Part shown: positions 7,911-16,736 of the stretch, one piece after another
Position numbering within the stretch: the stretch's first letter is position 1
Layout: each line of letters opens with the position of its first letter
Assembly: GCF_025151215.1 (NCBI RefSeq)
Contig: NZ_CP102286.1
Coordinates: 558,001 to 622,000, forward strand
Direction of reading: 5' to 3'
Length of the DNA: 64,000 bases
From: Parabacteroides merdae ATCC 43184
Lineage (GTDB): Bacteria; Bacteroidota; Bacteroidia; Bacteroidales; Tannerellaceae
The notes under the pieces: generated by a model
The model's database searches: none
What the model saw: the letters and a program-made list of their open reading frames with translations, nothing else
Told to the model about the DNA's origin: nothing
Translations under genes and position numbers: made by a program

Positions 7911-8441
7911 TTATTCCGTAAATGGTTTGGCATACTGGATCATGCCTTGTACGTCTTTAAGGCTTTTCGGACGCAATTCGATTGCCATGCAATATTCGTG
8001 GGGAACATCGAAAGGAAATTCGATGCCGAAGTCTATGGCTTGTTTATAGCCGAATCTCGGATAGTAGTCCTTATGTCCTAGTAAGACGACAGAACCGTAT
8101 CCCAGTTCGGTGGCTCGTTTGTGTGCTTCACGGATCAAGGCTGATCCGATCCCCCGATTTTGATATTCAGGGAGAACTGAAACGGGAGCTAACCCTAAAG
8201 AGGTGACGGATTTGTTTTCTGAAACGATTTCGACTTTTGTCATCAGGATATGGCCGATAATTTCTTCGTCAACCTCGTCAACCAATGAAAGCTCTGGGAT
8301 AAAAGCGTCTGTTTGACGTAGTTGATCTACTAAAAAAGGTTCGCTATGGTCGCTGTCTTCCATATCTCTGAAAGCGAGTTCTACTACTTTATGAACTGCT
8401 TCATAGTCTTTTATCTGTTCTTGTCTGATATTGAAATCCAT
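7911..8441 (-). CDS. GNAT family N-acetyltransferase
   Basis: The 176-residue protein shows the acetyl-CoA binding core of GNAT enzymes: LAPVSVLPEYQNRGIGSALIREAHKRA (about residues 85-110) holds the Q/R-x-x-G-x-G/A pyrophosphate loop, and GYGSVVLLGHKDYYPRFGYKQA follows as in the YhbS-like subgroup. It transfers an acetyl group from acetyl-CoA to an amine; the acceptor cannot be inferred. It stands alone on the minus strand, divergent from queA. A near-consensus TATCTTAG at 8473-8480 (minus) could be its promoter. Confidence 0.85.
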   Translation of the reverse strand: MDFNIRQEQIKDYEAVHKVVELAFRDMEDSDHSEPFLVDQLRQTDAFIPELSLVDEVDEEIIGHILMTKVEIVSENKSVTSLGLAPVSVLPEYQNRGIGSALIREAHKRATELGYGSVVLLGHKDYYPRFGYKQAIDFGIEFPFDVPHEYCMAIELRPKSLKDVQGMIQYAKPFTE

Positions 8442-8511
8442 CGGTTTATATCTTTAGGTTTATAATTTTCTGCTAAGATAAGAAGAATACGACAAAATGT
8501 CAATAAATTTG

Positions 8512-8519
8512 TACTTTTG
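8512..8519 (+). promoter_or_regulatory. Bacteroidetes -7 box (TACTTTTG) for queA
   Basis: TACTTTTG fits TAnnTTTG. It lies downstream of an in-frame ATG at 8497 and so rules that start out; the start at 8560 leaves a leader of about 35 bases. Confidence 0.75.
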
Positions 8520-8559
8520 CAATCCGGTTCGATTAAAAGAGCCTGTAATAGTAAAAGTC

Positions 8560-9780
8560 ATGACAACAAAGACGCAACAGATACGCATCGAAGATTTTGA
8601 TTATCCGCTGCCTGACGAGCGGATCGCCAAGTTTCCGTTACCCAAACGGGATGAATCGAAGCTCTTATTATATAAGGAAGGAAAAGTCAGCGAGAGTATA
8701 TTCAAGCATATTACGGATTATTTGCCGGAGGGTTCTCTGATGGTATTCAATAATACACGGGTGATCCAGGCACGTCTTCTGTTTCAGAAAGAGACAGGGG
8801 CGAAGATCGAGATTTTCTGTCTGGAGCCGGTCGAGCCGCATGATTATGCTTTGGTTTTTCAACAGACTGAATGTTGCCGCTGGACTTGTTTGGTCGGCAA
8901 TCTGAAGAAATGGAAAGAAGGACTTTTGAAGAAGGAGGTGCAGCTCGACGGTGAGACTGTTATACTGAAAGCGGAAAAATTGCAGACCTGCGGGGACAGC
9001 TACCTCATCGAGTTTACGTGGGATCATCCGACTTGTACGTTTGCTGACCTGTTAGATGCAGCGGGCGTATTGCCGATTCCTCCTTATTTGAATCGCGAAA
9101 CTGAGAAAAGCGATTTGCAGACCTACCAGACGGTTTACTCCAAGATAAAAGGTTCGGTGGCCGCCCCGACAGCGGGTTTGCATTTTACACCGGAAGTTCT
9201 GGCTGCTATCGATGCTCTGGGAATCGGACGGGAAGAACTGACGCTCCATGTCGGAGCCGGGACGTTCAAACCCGTGAAAAGCGAGACGATCGAAGGGCAT
9301 GAGATGCATACCGAATTTATTTCGGTGCGTCGGAGTTCGATCGAACGGATCAAGAATAACCTCGGTAAGATTATTGCGGTCGGCACGACTTCGGTCCGTA
9401 CGCTTGAAAGCCTCTATTATATGGGTGTCACGTTGGCTTCGAATCCGGATGCCACAGCCGATGAACTGATCGTCAAACAATGGATGCCTTACGAAGAGAC
9501 GAATAACAGGTTGACAGCTGATGAAGCTTTGCAAAATATTTTGGATTATCTGGACCGACACCAGGCGGACAAGTTGGTGACGGCTACCCGGATCATTATC
9601 GCTCCAGGCTATGAGTTCAAGATCGTACGTGGTATTGTGACCAATTTCCATCAGCCGAAAAGCACGTTGTTGTTGCTGATATCCGCTTTTGTGAAAGGAA
9701 ATTGGAAAAATATTTATGATTATGCCTTAAGGCATGATTTCCGTTTTTTGAGTTACGGGGACAGCTCGCTGTTGTTGTAA
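8560..9780 (+). CDS. queA: tRNA preQ1(34) S-adenosylmethionine ribosyltransferase-isomerase
   Basis: This enzyme moves the ribosyl part of S-adenosylmethionine to preQ1 at tRNA position 34, giving epoxyqueuosine in the queuosine pathway. The 406-residue protein has the family hallmarks: FDYPLPDERIAKFPL near the N-terminus, MVFNNTRVIQARL, the VAAPTAGLHFT motif (about residue 215), the VGAGTFKPV loop and VGTTSVRTLES near the middle, and FHQPKSTLLLLISAF at the end. The reading frame is open to 8497, but the promoter box at 8512-8519 lies inside that extension, so 8560 is chosen. No other queuosine gene is adjacent. Confidence 0.96.
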   Translation: MTTKTQQIRIEDFDYPLPDERIAKFPLPKRDESKLLLYKEGKVSESIFKHITDYLPEGSLMVFNNTRVIQARLLFQKETGAKIEIFCLEPVEPHDYALVFQQTECCRWTCLVGNLKKWKEGLLKKEVQLDGETVILKAEKLQTCGDSYLIEFTWDHPTCTFADLLDAAGVLPIPPYLNRETEKSDLQTYQTVYSKIKGSVAAPTAGLHFTPEVLAAIDALGIGREELTLHVGAGTFKPVKSETIEGHEMHTEFISVRRSSIERIKNNLGKIIAVGTTSVRTLESLYYMGVTLASNPDATADELIVKQWMPYEETNNRLTADEALQNILDYLDRHQADKLVTATRIIIAPGYEFKIVRGIVTNFHQPKSTLLLLISAFVKGNWKNIYDYALRHDFRFLSYGDSSLLL

Positions 9781-9836
9781 TGATCATACAATAAATAGTA
9801 CATAATCCTGTTTATATAAAACATAGATTATAGCAA

Positions 9837-11825
9837 ATGAGACAATTTACCCCATATTTGTTCCTGTTGTTGGCTGCGTCTTTTCTGTATTCCTGTAAAT
9901 CAGCGAAGTTGAGCGATGCGGAAGAGAAGCAGCGTATCGGCGAATATTTTGAAGCGGCGGCCATTTACCGGAAAGTATATACGAAGACTCCTCCTGCCAA
10001 GCGAGACTTGCGTGGATATATCGCTTTCAGGATGGCAGAGTGTAACCGTCTGATCAACAATACACCGCGTGCGACCAGTGCTTATATGAACGCGCTCAGG
10101 TATAAGTATCCGGACAGTATCGTGAATCTTCGCTTGGGACAGATGTACCAGAAGAGCGGACGTTATGGGGAAGCAGTCAAATATTACAACGACTACCTGC
10201 TGGCGGAACCGGGCAGCGTATTGGCCTTTAACGGCGTGACCGGTTGCGAGGAGGCCGTGAAATGGAAACAGTCGCCGACCCGCTATACGGTGAAGCGGAT
10301 GGACAAGTTTAACTCCCGCCGTTCCGAATTCAGTCCGATGTTGTACGGTGAAAAGTACGATCAACTGTATTTTGCTTCTACCCGTGCCCCGAAAGGAGCC
10401 GGGAAAGATAAGGAAGAAACGAATAGTGCCATCACCGGACAGCGTAACAACGATTTATTTCTGGTAAAGCAGGACGAGAATGGAGCTTGGTTGGCTCCGG
10501 TCGAACTCGAAGACGAGGTGAATACCGAGTTTGACGAGGGAACGCCTTCTTTTTCCAAAGACGGGAATACGATGTATTACACCTATTGCGCACAGGATCC
10601 GGAAGGGCCGCGTACTTCTGAAATCTATATATCTTCCCGCAGCAGTGCCAAATGGGGAAAAGGAACCAGGGCGAATATCGTAAAAGATTCGGTGACGGCT
10701 CTCGGCCACCCTTCGATATCGCCGGACGGCAAGTATCTGTATTTTGTGTCGGATGCCGTAGGTGGTTATGGAGGCAAAGACCTGTTTCGGGCGCGTGTCG
10801 TGGGCAGTGACTTCGGATCGATGGAAAATCTGGGGCCTGATATTAATACGCCTGGTGATGAGATGTTTCCTTATGTGCGGGATTCCGTAACGCTTTATTT
10901 TGCTTCCGATGGACATCCGGGAATGGGTGGGTTGGATATTTTCAAAGCAACCTTGGACAGCACGGGCAAGTGGAATGTCGAGAATATGAAGGCGCCGATC
11001 AACTCGTCCGGCGATGATTTCGGTATCACGTTTGCCGGAAATAAAGAAAGTGGCTTTTTTAGTTCCAATCGCAATGATGCGCGTGGATATGACCATTTGT
11101 ATTCTTTCGAATTGCCGGTTATCACTATCTTTATCGAAGGTATCGTGTCGGATGTGGACGAGAACCCGATAGAAGATGCTACGGTCCGTATTGTCGGAAG
11201 GGATGGTTTGAACGAAAAAGTTTTGGCAAAGAAAGACGGTAAGTACAGGGTTGAACTGGAACGTGATATCCGCTATGTGATGATGGCAAGCGCACGTGGA
11301 TACTTGAATCAGAATTTTGAGTTGAAAACAGGGCCGGAGGAGAAGAACGAAACATATATCGTGGACTTTTTCCTTTCCCCGATCAGTAAACCTGTCGTGA
11401 TCGAAAATATTTTCTATGATTTCGACAAGGCGACTTTGCGTCCGGAATCAAAGAAGGCGTTGGACGAAATGATCAAGATTCTGAACGATAATCCGAACGT
11501 CACGATCGAGTTAGGAGCGCATACTGACCGGAAAGGTTCGGAGCAGTACAACGAACGGTTGGCGCAGCGGCGAGCACAGTCGGTTGTCGACTATCTGATT
11601 GCCGGAGGAATTGCCCAAGACCGACTTGAGGCTAAAGGGTATGGCGAAAGTGTTCCTAAAGCAATCAATAAGAGGATGGCCAAGAATTATGATTTCCTGA
11701 ATGAAGGAGATGTCCTGACCGAAGAATTCATAGAAAGAATGACTCCTGAGCAGCAAGAGATTGCAGATCAGATAAACCGTCGGACGGAATTTAAAGTCTT
11801 GCGGACGAACTATAATTTATTTTGA
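9837..11825 (+). CDS. PorE-like OmpA-family lipoprotein (type IX secretion associated)
   Basis: The 662-residue protein has a lipoprotein signal (lipobox LYSC, Cys20), a TPR-like helical part (about residues 25-125), a PD40/WD40-type propeller (about 150-425, with repeated SPDGKYLYFVSD-like strands), a carboxypeptidase regulatory-like domain (about 430-510) and a C-terminal OmpA peptidoglycan-binding domain (about 520-625, FDKATLRPESKKALDEM and ELGAHTDRKGS). This order is that of PorE (PG1058) of Porphyromonas gingivalis, a periplasmic lipoprotein of the type IX secretion system. The role is inferred from architecture. It begins 56 bases after queA and may be cotranscribed. A strong terminator hairpin follows. 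Confidence 0.85.
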   Translation: MRQFTPYLFLLLAASFLYSCKSAKLSDAEEKQRIGEYFEAAAIYRKVYTKTPPAKRDLRGYIAFRMAECNRLINNTPRATSAYMNALRYKYPDSIVNLRLGQMYQKSGRYGEAVKYYNDYLLAEPGSVLAFNGVTGCEEAVKWKQSPTRYTVKRMDKFNSRRSEFSPMLYGEKYDQLYFASTRAPKGAGKDKEETNSAITGQRNNDLFLVKQDENGAWLAPVELEDEVNTEFDEGTPSFSKDGNTMYYTYCAQDPEGPRTSEIYISSRSSAKWGKGTRANIVKDSVTALGHPSISPDGKYLYFVSDAVGGYGGKDLFRARVVGSDFGSMENLGPDINTPGDEMFPYVRDSVTLYFASDGHPGMGGLDIFKATLDSTGKWNVENMKAPINSSGDDFGITFAGNKESGFFSSNRNDARGYDHLYSFELPVITIFIEGIVSDVDENPIEDATVRIVGRDGLNEKVLAKKDGKYRVELERDIRYVMMASARGYLNQNFELKTGPEEKNETYIVDFFLSPISKPVVIENIFYDFDKATLRPESKKALDEMIKILNDNPNVTIELGAHTDRKGSEQYNERLAQRRAQSVVDYLIAGGIAQDRLEAKGYGESVPKAINKRMAKNYDFLNEGDVLTEEFIERMTPEQQEIADQINRRTEFKVLRTNYNLF

Positions 11826-11878
11826 TTTATCGATAAGGTAAAAAAATATAAGGTACCTCGAATTTTAACCTGTAGCTC

Positions 11879-11956
11879 GTAAGAGGTTATCTACAGAACA
11901 CCGACATTTTTTTCTGAATGAGCCAGTCGGTTTTCGGATAACCTCTTACTTTTTTC
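11879..11956 (+). terminator. Terminator hairpin after the PorE-like gene
   Basis: GTAAGAGGTTATC (11879-11891) pairs perfectly with 11937-11949; an inner stem ACCGAC/GTCGGT lies within, and a T-rich tail follows. It separates the lipoprotein gene from the next promoter. Confidence 0.75.
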
Positions 11957-12008
11957 CATAAGACCGTTAATTATTTGTTTCTCTGGTTTTTTAATTGCTG
12001 ATAAATCA

Positions 12009-12016
12009 TATCTTTG
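12009..12016 (+). promoter_or_regulatory. Bacteroidetes -7 box (TATCTTTG)
   Basis: TATCTTTG, 21 bases before the start of the thioredoxin-fold lipoprotein gene; likely drives it and the M48 protease gene. Confidence 0.7.
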
Positions 12017-12037
12017 CGGGAATAAAAACAAGATACT

Positions 12038-12958
12038 ATGAGGATAAGAATACTTTACCTATTATTTTTTATATTGATCTTTTGCAACTGCAACGGCCAA
12101 CAGGTGGAGAAAACGGAAGCAGGAAACACGAAAGAACATACTTTTCAAATGGTTTCTGTTCCCAGTGTCATTACAGAACCGGAAGAACGCGCCGCTTACT
12201 TGGTAAAACATTATTGGGATAAGTTCGATTTTACGGATACAACTCTGATTCATTTCCCGGAAATTACGGAGCAAGCGACTTCCAATTATATCGATATGAT
12301 GAAATATGTCCCGGCGAAAGTGGCTGCTTCTTCTATCAAAGAGATGATGAGTAAAGCGTCGACCGATAGTTCGATGTTCGTCTATTTTTCCGGCCTGTAT
12401 GAAAAATATCTTTATGATCCGAATTCTCCCATGAGGGATGAGTCTTTGTATATTTATGTATTGGATGCTGTATTGGAAGCTCCGTTTCTGGATGAAGTCA
12501 GTAAAATACGTCCGGCCCATTTGCTCGAATTAGCTCTTAAGAACAGGGTGGGAGAACCGGCTACAGATTTCACGTACACGCTGGTGGACGGTAAAAAAGG
12601 AACTTTGTATCGTACGAAAGCTGATTGTCTACTCTTGTTTTTCTATAATCCGGATTGCCATGCCTGTAAGGAAATTACGGATCAGCTCGCTGCTTCGCCG
12701 TTTGTGACGGAGTGGATCAAGAATAACAAGCTTAAAATCCTGGCTGTTTACCCGGATGAGGATTTGGAGGCCTGGAAAAAACATATTTCCTATATGCCTG
12801 CAGGCTGGATCAATTCTTATGACAGTACGGTGAGTTTGAAAAATGATGAGATTTATGATCTGAAAGCGATACCGACCCTTTATCTGTTGGACAAGGATAA
12901 AAAAGTTGTATTGAAGGATGTGACATTTAATCAGGTAGAGAATTATTTAAAACAATAA
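12038..12958 (+). CDS. DUF5106-type thioredoxin-fold lipoprotein
   Basis: The 306-residue protein has a lipoprotein-type signal peptide (MRIRILYLLFFILIFCNC; the lipidated Cys is 16 or 18). Residues 45-165 resemble the helical DUF5106 region that precedes thioredoxin folds in Bacteroidales proteins. The C-terminal half (about 175-306) is thioredoxin-like with a CxxC site in NPDCHACKEI and a cis-proline candidate in KAIPTLYLLD. It probably acts as a periplasmic thiol-disulfide exchange protein. The M48 protease gene starts 8 bases downstream, so the two form an operon, perhaps for envelope quality control. Confidence 0.75.
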   Translation: MRIRILYLLFFILIFCNCNGQQVEKTEAGNTKEHTFQMVSVPSVITEPEERAAYLVKHYWDKFDFTDTTLIHFPEITEQATSNYIDMMKYVPAKVAASSIKEMMSKASTDSSMFVYFSGLYEKYLYDPNSPMRDESLYIYVLDAVLEAPFLDEVSKIRPAHLLELALKNRVGEPATDFTYTLVDGKKGTLYRTKADCLLLFFYNPDCHACKEITDQLAASPFVTEWIKNNKLKILAVYPDEDLEAWKKHISYMPAGWINSYDSTVSLKNDEIYDLKAIPTLYLLDKDKKVVLKDVTFNQVENYLKQ

Positions 12959-12966
12959 CAAACGAT

Positions 12967-13767
12967 ATGAAAGTAAGGACTATTTTATTATCAATGGTTT
13001 TAGTTGCCGGAGTCAGCCTGAATGTTTCGGCTCAGTTTAAAATCGGAGGTAAATCCATCAATACTAAAAAATTAGTGAATGCAGCATCCGATGCAGCAAA
13101 AGCGGTGACTTTGTCGGATGAGGACGTGGCTGCCATGGCTCGCGAGTATATCCAGTGGATGGATACGCATAATGAGATTGCCGGACCGGAAACGGCGATG
13201 GGACAGCGTTTGGCAAATCTGACGAAAGATATCAAGGTCGAAGGTCTCGATCTGAATTTTAAGGTGTATAATGTGATCGACGTGAACGCGTTTGCTTGCG
13301 GCGACGGAAGCGTTCGTGTTTGTGGAGGCTTGATGAAGATTATGGATGATAATGAAGTGCTGGCCGTTATCGGTCATGAGATCGGTCATGTTTTACATAC
13401 GGATTCGAAAGACGCCATGAAGCAGGCTTATCTGACTTCGGCCTCCAAGAATGCTGTCGGGGCTGCCAACAATACGGTTGCCAAGCTGACCGATTCGCAA
13501 TTGGGGAGTTTGGCCGAAACGCTTGCCAGTGCACAGTATTCGCAAAAGCAGGAGAATGCGGCAGACGATTATGGCTTTGAGTTCAGTATCGCGAACGGTA
13601 TCGATCCTTATAGTATGTATAATTCGCTTAATAAACTCTTGGAATTAAGTGTGGAAGCTCCCAAATCATCTAAGTTCCGCCAACTGTTTTCGAGTCATCC
13701 CGAAACACAAAAGCGTGTCAAAAGGATGAAAGAAAAAGCGGATGAATATACAAAGAATCAGCAATAA
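12967..13767 (+). CDS. M48 family zinc metalloprotease
   Basis: The 266-residue protein has a signal peptide (cleavage near VSLNVSAQ), so it works in the periplasm or at the outer membrane. The zinc site is HEIGH within VIGHEIGHVLHTDSK (about residue 138), and the third ligand Glu is in ENAADDYGFEFS (about residue 198). The domain ends with a SSHPETQKRVKRMKE segment, typical of the YcaL/BepA-type M48 proteases that clear misassembled outer-membrane proteins. It has no TPR extension. It is the second gene of an operon with the thioredoxin-fold lipoprotein. Confidence 0.88.
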   Translation: MKVRTILLSMVLVAGVSLNVSAQFKIGGKSINTKKLVNAASDAAKAVTLSDEDVAAMAREYIQWMDTHNEIAGPETAMGQRLANLTKDIKVEGLDLNFKVYNVIDVNAFACGDGSVRVCGGLMKIMDDNEVLAVIGHEIGHVLHTDSKDAMKQAYLTSASKNAVGAANNTVAKLTDSQLGSLAETLASAQYSQKQENAADDYGFEFSIANGIDPYSMYNSLNKLLELSVEAPKSSKFRQLFSSHPETQKRVKRMKEKADEYTKNQQ

Positions 13768-13864
13768 ACTGTTAATCACCTTTAAACAGTCGATTTGCAG
13801 GCTAAAATAATGCTAAAAAATTAAATATTCTGCCGTAAAACTATGCTGAATAACATAAAATCTA

Positions 13865-13872
13865 TATATTTG
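13865..13872 (+). promoter_or_regulatory. Bacteroidetes -7 box (TATATTTG) for a small RNA
   Basis: TATATTTG fits TAnnTTTG exactly. No start codon context follows within the next 70 bases before a terminator, so it appears to drive a short untranslated RNA. The -33 region is poor. Confidence 0.65.
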
Positions 13873-13877
13873 CACTG

Positions 13878-13949
13878 TGTTTTTCATGGTATTAGATTTA
13901 AGGTTAGCAATGAAGATTGGTTGTCGTGATGACAACCTTTTCTTTTTTT
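13878..13949 (+). ncRNA. Candidate small RNA with its own promoter and intrinsic terminator
   Basis: A promoter box at 13865-13872 is followed about 45 bases later by GGTTGTC-GTGAT-GACAACC (13919-13937), a perfect seven-base-pair hairpin, and then TTTTCTTTTTTT. The expected RNA is about 70 nucleotides and contains no convincing reading frame. The following gene has its own promoter at 14005-14012, so this is not simply its leader. The text between box and hairpin looks like a conserved Bacteroidales element to me, but I cannot name a family with certainty. Confidence 0.6.
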
Positions 13950-14004
13950 AGGCCCTTTGTATTTTTCTTTTCTTTCGAAAGTTTTTAAGATTCCGAAATA
14001 ATAT

Positions 14005-14012
14005 TACTTTTG
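14005..14012 (+). promoter_or_regulatory. Bacteroidetes -7 box (TACTTTTG) for the DUF151 gene
   Basis: TACTTTTG fits TAnnTTTG. It makes the TTG at 14017 too close to the transcript start and supports the GTG at 14038. Confidence 0.7.
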
Positions 14013-14037
14013 TGTATTGACTAAAAAACTAAATAGT

Positions 14038-14667
14038 GTGGATACAAGAATAAAATTGCGGGTGCAAGGTTTAACGAACAGTCAGATACAGTCAGGTGCT
14101 TATGCCTTGATTCTTGCTGAAGAAGATGGGGTTCGCCGCATACCTATCATTGTTGGGACATCGGAAGCCCAGTCTATTGCGATCGCTTTGGAACGCATCA
14201 CGCCTCCTCGTCCTTTGACGCATGATTTGTTTGCAACTTTTGCACAGGCATTCGGTGTTCGTTTGTGTGAGGTTTTTATCTATAAGTTTGAAGATGGTGT
14301 ATTTTATTCCGAACTGCTTTTTGAGGATGGAATAAAACAGATTCGCTTGGATTCGCGTACTTCCGATGCTATCGCCATCGCTTTGCGTGTGAAATGCGAT
14401 ATCTATACGACACCTGAGATTGTCCGTGAATGTGGTGTCGTGCTTGAAAATTCCGCAGAGGAGAAAGACAAGGATGATGATTCCATATTGGCTCTGGAGC
14501 CGGAGGAAATACATGATGAAACAAAGCTGAAAAAATGGCTTTCCCTTTTGGATGTCGATGAATTGTCGGATCGTTTGGATGAAGCGATAGCCGATGAGAA
14601 CTACGAGTATGCAAAGATGTACAAAGATGAAATCCGGCGTCGTGAAGAGGAGGGCAGGTCTAGATGA
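14038..14667 (+). CDS. Bifunctional nuclease family protein (DUF151) with UvrB/UvrC motif
   Basis: The 209-residue protein consists of a DUF151 domain (about residues 1-130; KLRVQGLTNSQIQSGAYALIL, VRRIPIIVGTSEAQSIAIAL, RTSDAIAIALR) and a C-terminal UVR motif (about 175-205, LSDRLDEAIADENYEYAKMYKDEI). DUF151 proteins have been described as DNases/RNases in plants, and the fusion to a UVR motif is common in Bacteroidetes; its role there is not established. The GTG start at 14038 is chosen because the frame extension to TTG 14017 begins at the predicted transcript start. The last bases overlap the NupC gene as ATGA, implying translational coupling. Confidence 0.85.
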   Translation: MDTRIKLRVQGLTNSQIQSGAYALILAEEDGVRRIPIIVGTSEAQSIAIALERITPPRPLTHDLFATFAQAFGVRLCEVFIYKFEDGVFYSELLFEDGIKQIRLDSRTSDAIAIALRVKCDIYTTPEIVRECGVVLENSAEEKDKDDDSILALEPEEIHDETKLKKWLSLLDVDELSDRLDEAIADENYEYAKMYKDEIRRREEEGRSR

Positions 14668-15986
14668 TAGAACAACAACTTGGTTTTAGTCTTGAGTCTT
14701 TTTTACGTGGTATAGTAGGGATTTCTACGGTGTTGGGGGTTGCTTATCTGATGAGTTACGATCGGAAACGGGTCGATTGGAAATTGGTGGGTGGCGGATT
14801 GTTTATGCAGTTTGTCTTTGCTCTTGCCGTATTGTATGTCCCTGTAGTCGGAATTGTTCTGGAATGGGTGGGCAAGGCTTTTATTAAGTTGATGGATTTT
14901 ACTCAGTCCGGGGTTGCTTTCCTTTTAGGGCCGTTGGTAACTAAAAGTGAAGGGTTTATCTTTTTGTTGAACTCACTTCCGGTGGTGATTTTTTTCTCGG
15001 CCTTGGTTTCCTTATTTTATTATTGGGGGATTATCCAGCGCGTAGTGGGAGGATTTTCTTGGCTGCTACGACGTTTCATGAATATTTCCGGAGCCGAAGG
15101 ATTGGTTGCGTCTGGCAATGTGTTTTTGGGAATGACGGAATCCCCTGTTTTGATCAAGAATTATCTGCCGGCGATGAACCGGTCGGAAATATTTCTGGTT
15201 ATGGTTTCCGGAATGGGGACGATAGCCGGAACAGTGATGGGAACTTATATCGGTATGTTGGCGGGAGGTGATCCTGTGTCGAGGGTTCTGTTTGCGAAAC
15301 ATTTGCTTTCGGCCTCGCTGATGGCTGCTCCGGGTTCTATTGTTCTGGCTAAAATCCTTTGTCCGCAAACGGAAAAGGTTGACGACCGCTTGGTGAAGAT
15401 GGAGAAGGTCGGACAGCATTCCACTGTATTGGATGCGTTGGCTGCCGGTACGTCGACGGGTGTACGTCTGATGGTGAATATCGCAGCGATGTTGCTTGTA
15501 TTCATAGCAATGGTCGCACTTGCCAATTATATTTTGGAGGGTGTGATCGGACGCTATACCGGATTGAATGACTGGATTGTATCCATTACAGACGGGAAGG
15601 CTCAAGGACTGACATTCCAGTTTATATTGGGAGTGATCTTATCTCCTTTTATGTGGCTGATCGGAGTTCCTTATCAGGATGTAATGTTGGTCGGTTCTTT
15701 GTTGGGACAGAAAACCATTTTAAACGAGTTTGTCGCTTATTTCCAGTTACAGGAATGGAAAGATGCCGGTTTGTTTCTGTATCAGAAATCTATTTTAATG
15801 TCTACCTATATCTTATGTGGTTTTGCTAATATCTCGTCTATTGGTATTTTGCTGGGAGGGATGGGCGTGTTGGCTCCCGAAAAGAGGGAACTGATCACTC
15901 GTTTCGGCTTTCCGGCTATGATTGCCGGTGCGTTGGTATCGGTACTTTCGGCTACGATAATAGGAATGATGTTAATTGTCAATTGA
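14664..15986 (+). CDS. Concentrative nucleoside transporter, NupC family
   Basis: The 440-residue integral membrane protein fits the CNT family: an N-terminal three-helix part (SLESFLRGIVGISTVLGVAYLMSYDRK), the motif GTEVF-like segment seen here as LVASGNVFLGMTESPVLIKNYL (about residue 145), the SGMGTIAGTVMGTY stretch, and a C-terminal block CGFANISSIGILLGGMGVLAPEKR. It imports nucleosides with a cation across the inner membrane. Its ATG overlaps the stop of the DUF151 gene by four bases. The stop codon lies within an AATTGTCAATTGAC repeat that continues into the spacer before rsmE. Confidence 0.92.
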   Translation: MIEQQLGFSLESFLRGIVGISTVLGVAYLMSYDRKRVDWKLVGGGLFMQFVFALAVLYVPVVGIVLEWVGKAFIKLMDFTQSGVAFLLGPLVTKSEGFIFLLNSLPVVIFFSALVSLFYYWGIIQRVVGGFSWLLRRFMNISGAEGLVASGNVFLGMTESPVLIKNYLPAMNRSEIFLVMVSGMGTIAGTVMGTYIGMLAGGDPVSRVLFAKHLLSASLMAAPGSIVLAKILCPQTEKVDDRLVKMEKVGQHSTVLDALAAGTSTGVRLMVNIAAMLLVFIAMVALANYILEGVIGRYTGLNDWIVSITDGKAQGLTFQFILGVILSPFMWLIGVPYQDVMLVGSLLGQKTILNEFVAYFQLQEWKDAGLFLYQKSILMSTYILCGFANISSIGILLGGMGVLAPEKRELITRFGFPAMIAGALVSVLSATIIGMMLIVN

Positions 15987-15990
15987 CAAT
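15974..15990. repeat. AATTGTC/AATTGAC heptad repeat across the NupC stop codon
   Basis: AATTGTCAATTGACAAT spans the last codons and TGA of the transporter gene. It is one of at least five such heptad sites in the window. Confidence 0.6.
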
Positions 15991-16028
15991 GGGGAAATCT
16001 TTTAATTTTTAACTTTTAATTTATTCAA

Positions 16029-16727
16029 GTGCAGATATTTTATACGCCGGAGATAGCTGTGAACCTAGAGCTTCCGGAAGAAGAAGCCGGGCATTGTATT
16101 CGTGTACTCAGGTTGACTGAAGGTGACGAGATTTTGTTGACGGATGGTAAAGGCTTTTTTTTTAAAGCGGCAATCAGCCGTGCCCATCCTAAGCATTGCG
16201 AAGTGAATATTCTGGAACAGTGGGAACAGCCTGCTTTATGGAACTTCAATCTTCATATAGCAGTGGCTCCGACCAAGAATATGGACCGTATGGAGTGGTT
16301 TGCGGAGAAAGCGACCGAGATCGGTATTAATGCCATTACTTGTTTGAACTGTCGTTTTTCCGAACGGAAGGAAATTAAGCCTGCCCGCTTGGAAAAGATT
16401 TTGATCAGTGCAATGAAGCAATCACAGAAAGCGACTTTGCCGGAACTAAACGGAATGACCGATTTCCGCACGTTCGTTAGTCTGCCTTTTGCCGGTCGTA
16501 AGTTTATTGCCCATTGCGAGGAAGGGGTAAAACCTCTTTTGAAACAAACGTATCATCCGGGAGAAAACGCACTTGTCCTGATCGGTCCGGAAGGCGATTT
16601 CAGTCCCGAAGAAATAGCGCTTGCCTTAAAATGTGGATTCGAACCTATTTCGTTAGGCGAAAGTCGTTTGCGTACGGAAACGGCGGCATTGGTCGCTTGC
16701 CATACGATACATGTGTTGAATCAGTAA
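16029..16727 (+). CDS. rsmE: 16S rRNA (uracil1498-N3)-methyltransferase
   Basis: The 232-residue protein methylates N3 of U1498 in helix 44 of 16S rRNA using S-adenosylmethionine. The N-terminal PUA-like part (about residues 1-70, HCIRVLRLTEGDEILLTDGKG) is followed by a SPOUT methyltransferase fold whose C-terminal knot is plain: LIGPEGDFSPEEI, ISLGESRLRTETAAL. The start codon is GTG at 16029. It sits between the nucleoside transporter and a sugar acetyltransferase on the same strand, 9 bases before the latter, so it can be cotranscribed with it. Confidence 0.95.
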   Translation: MQIFYTPEIAVNLELPEEEAGHCIRVLRLTEGDEILLTDGKGFFFKAAISRAHPKHCEVNILEQWEQPALWNFNLHIAVAPTKNMDRMEWFAEKATEIGINAITCLNCRFSERKEIKPARLEKILISAMKQSQKATLPELNGMTDFRTFVSLPFAGRKFIAHCEEGVKPLLKQTYHPGENALVLIGPEGDFSPEEIALALKCGFEPISLGESRLRTETAALVACHTIHVLNQ

Positions 16728-16736
16728 TAACAAGCA

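Noticed and set aside
8497..8559. Upstream in-frame start for queA
   Set aside because: The promoter box at 8512-8519 lies inside this stretch and the added residues are not part of the family.
9052..9651. Open frame of 199 residues on the minus strand opposite queA
   Set aside because: Fully antisense to a well-conserved enzyme, low-complexity composition rich in Arg and His, no family resemblance.
13878..14037. The 13.9 kb hairpin as a leader attenuator of the DUF151 gene
   Set aside because: A separate perfect promoter box follows the terminator and precedes the gene, so the short RNA looks independent; attenuation is not excluded but is less likely.
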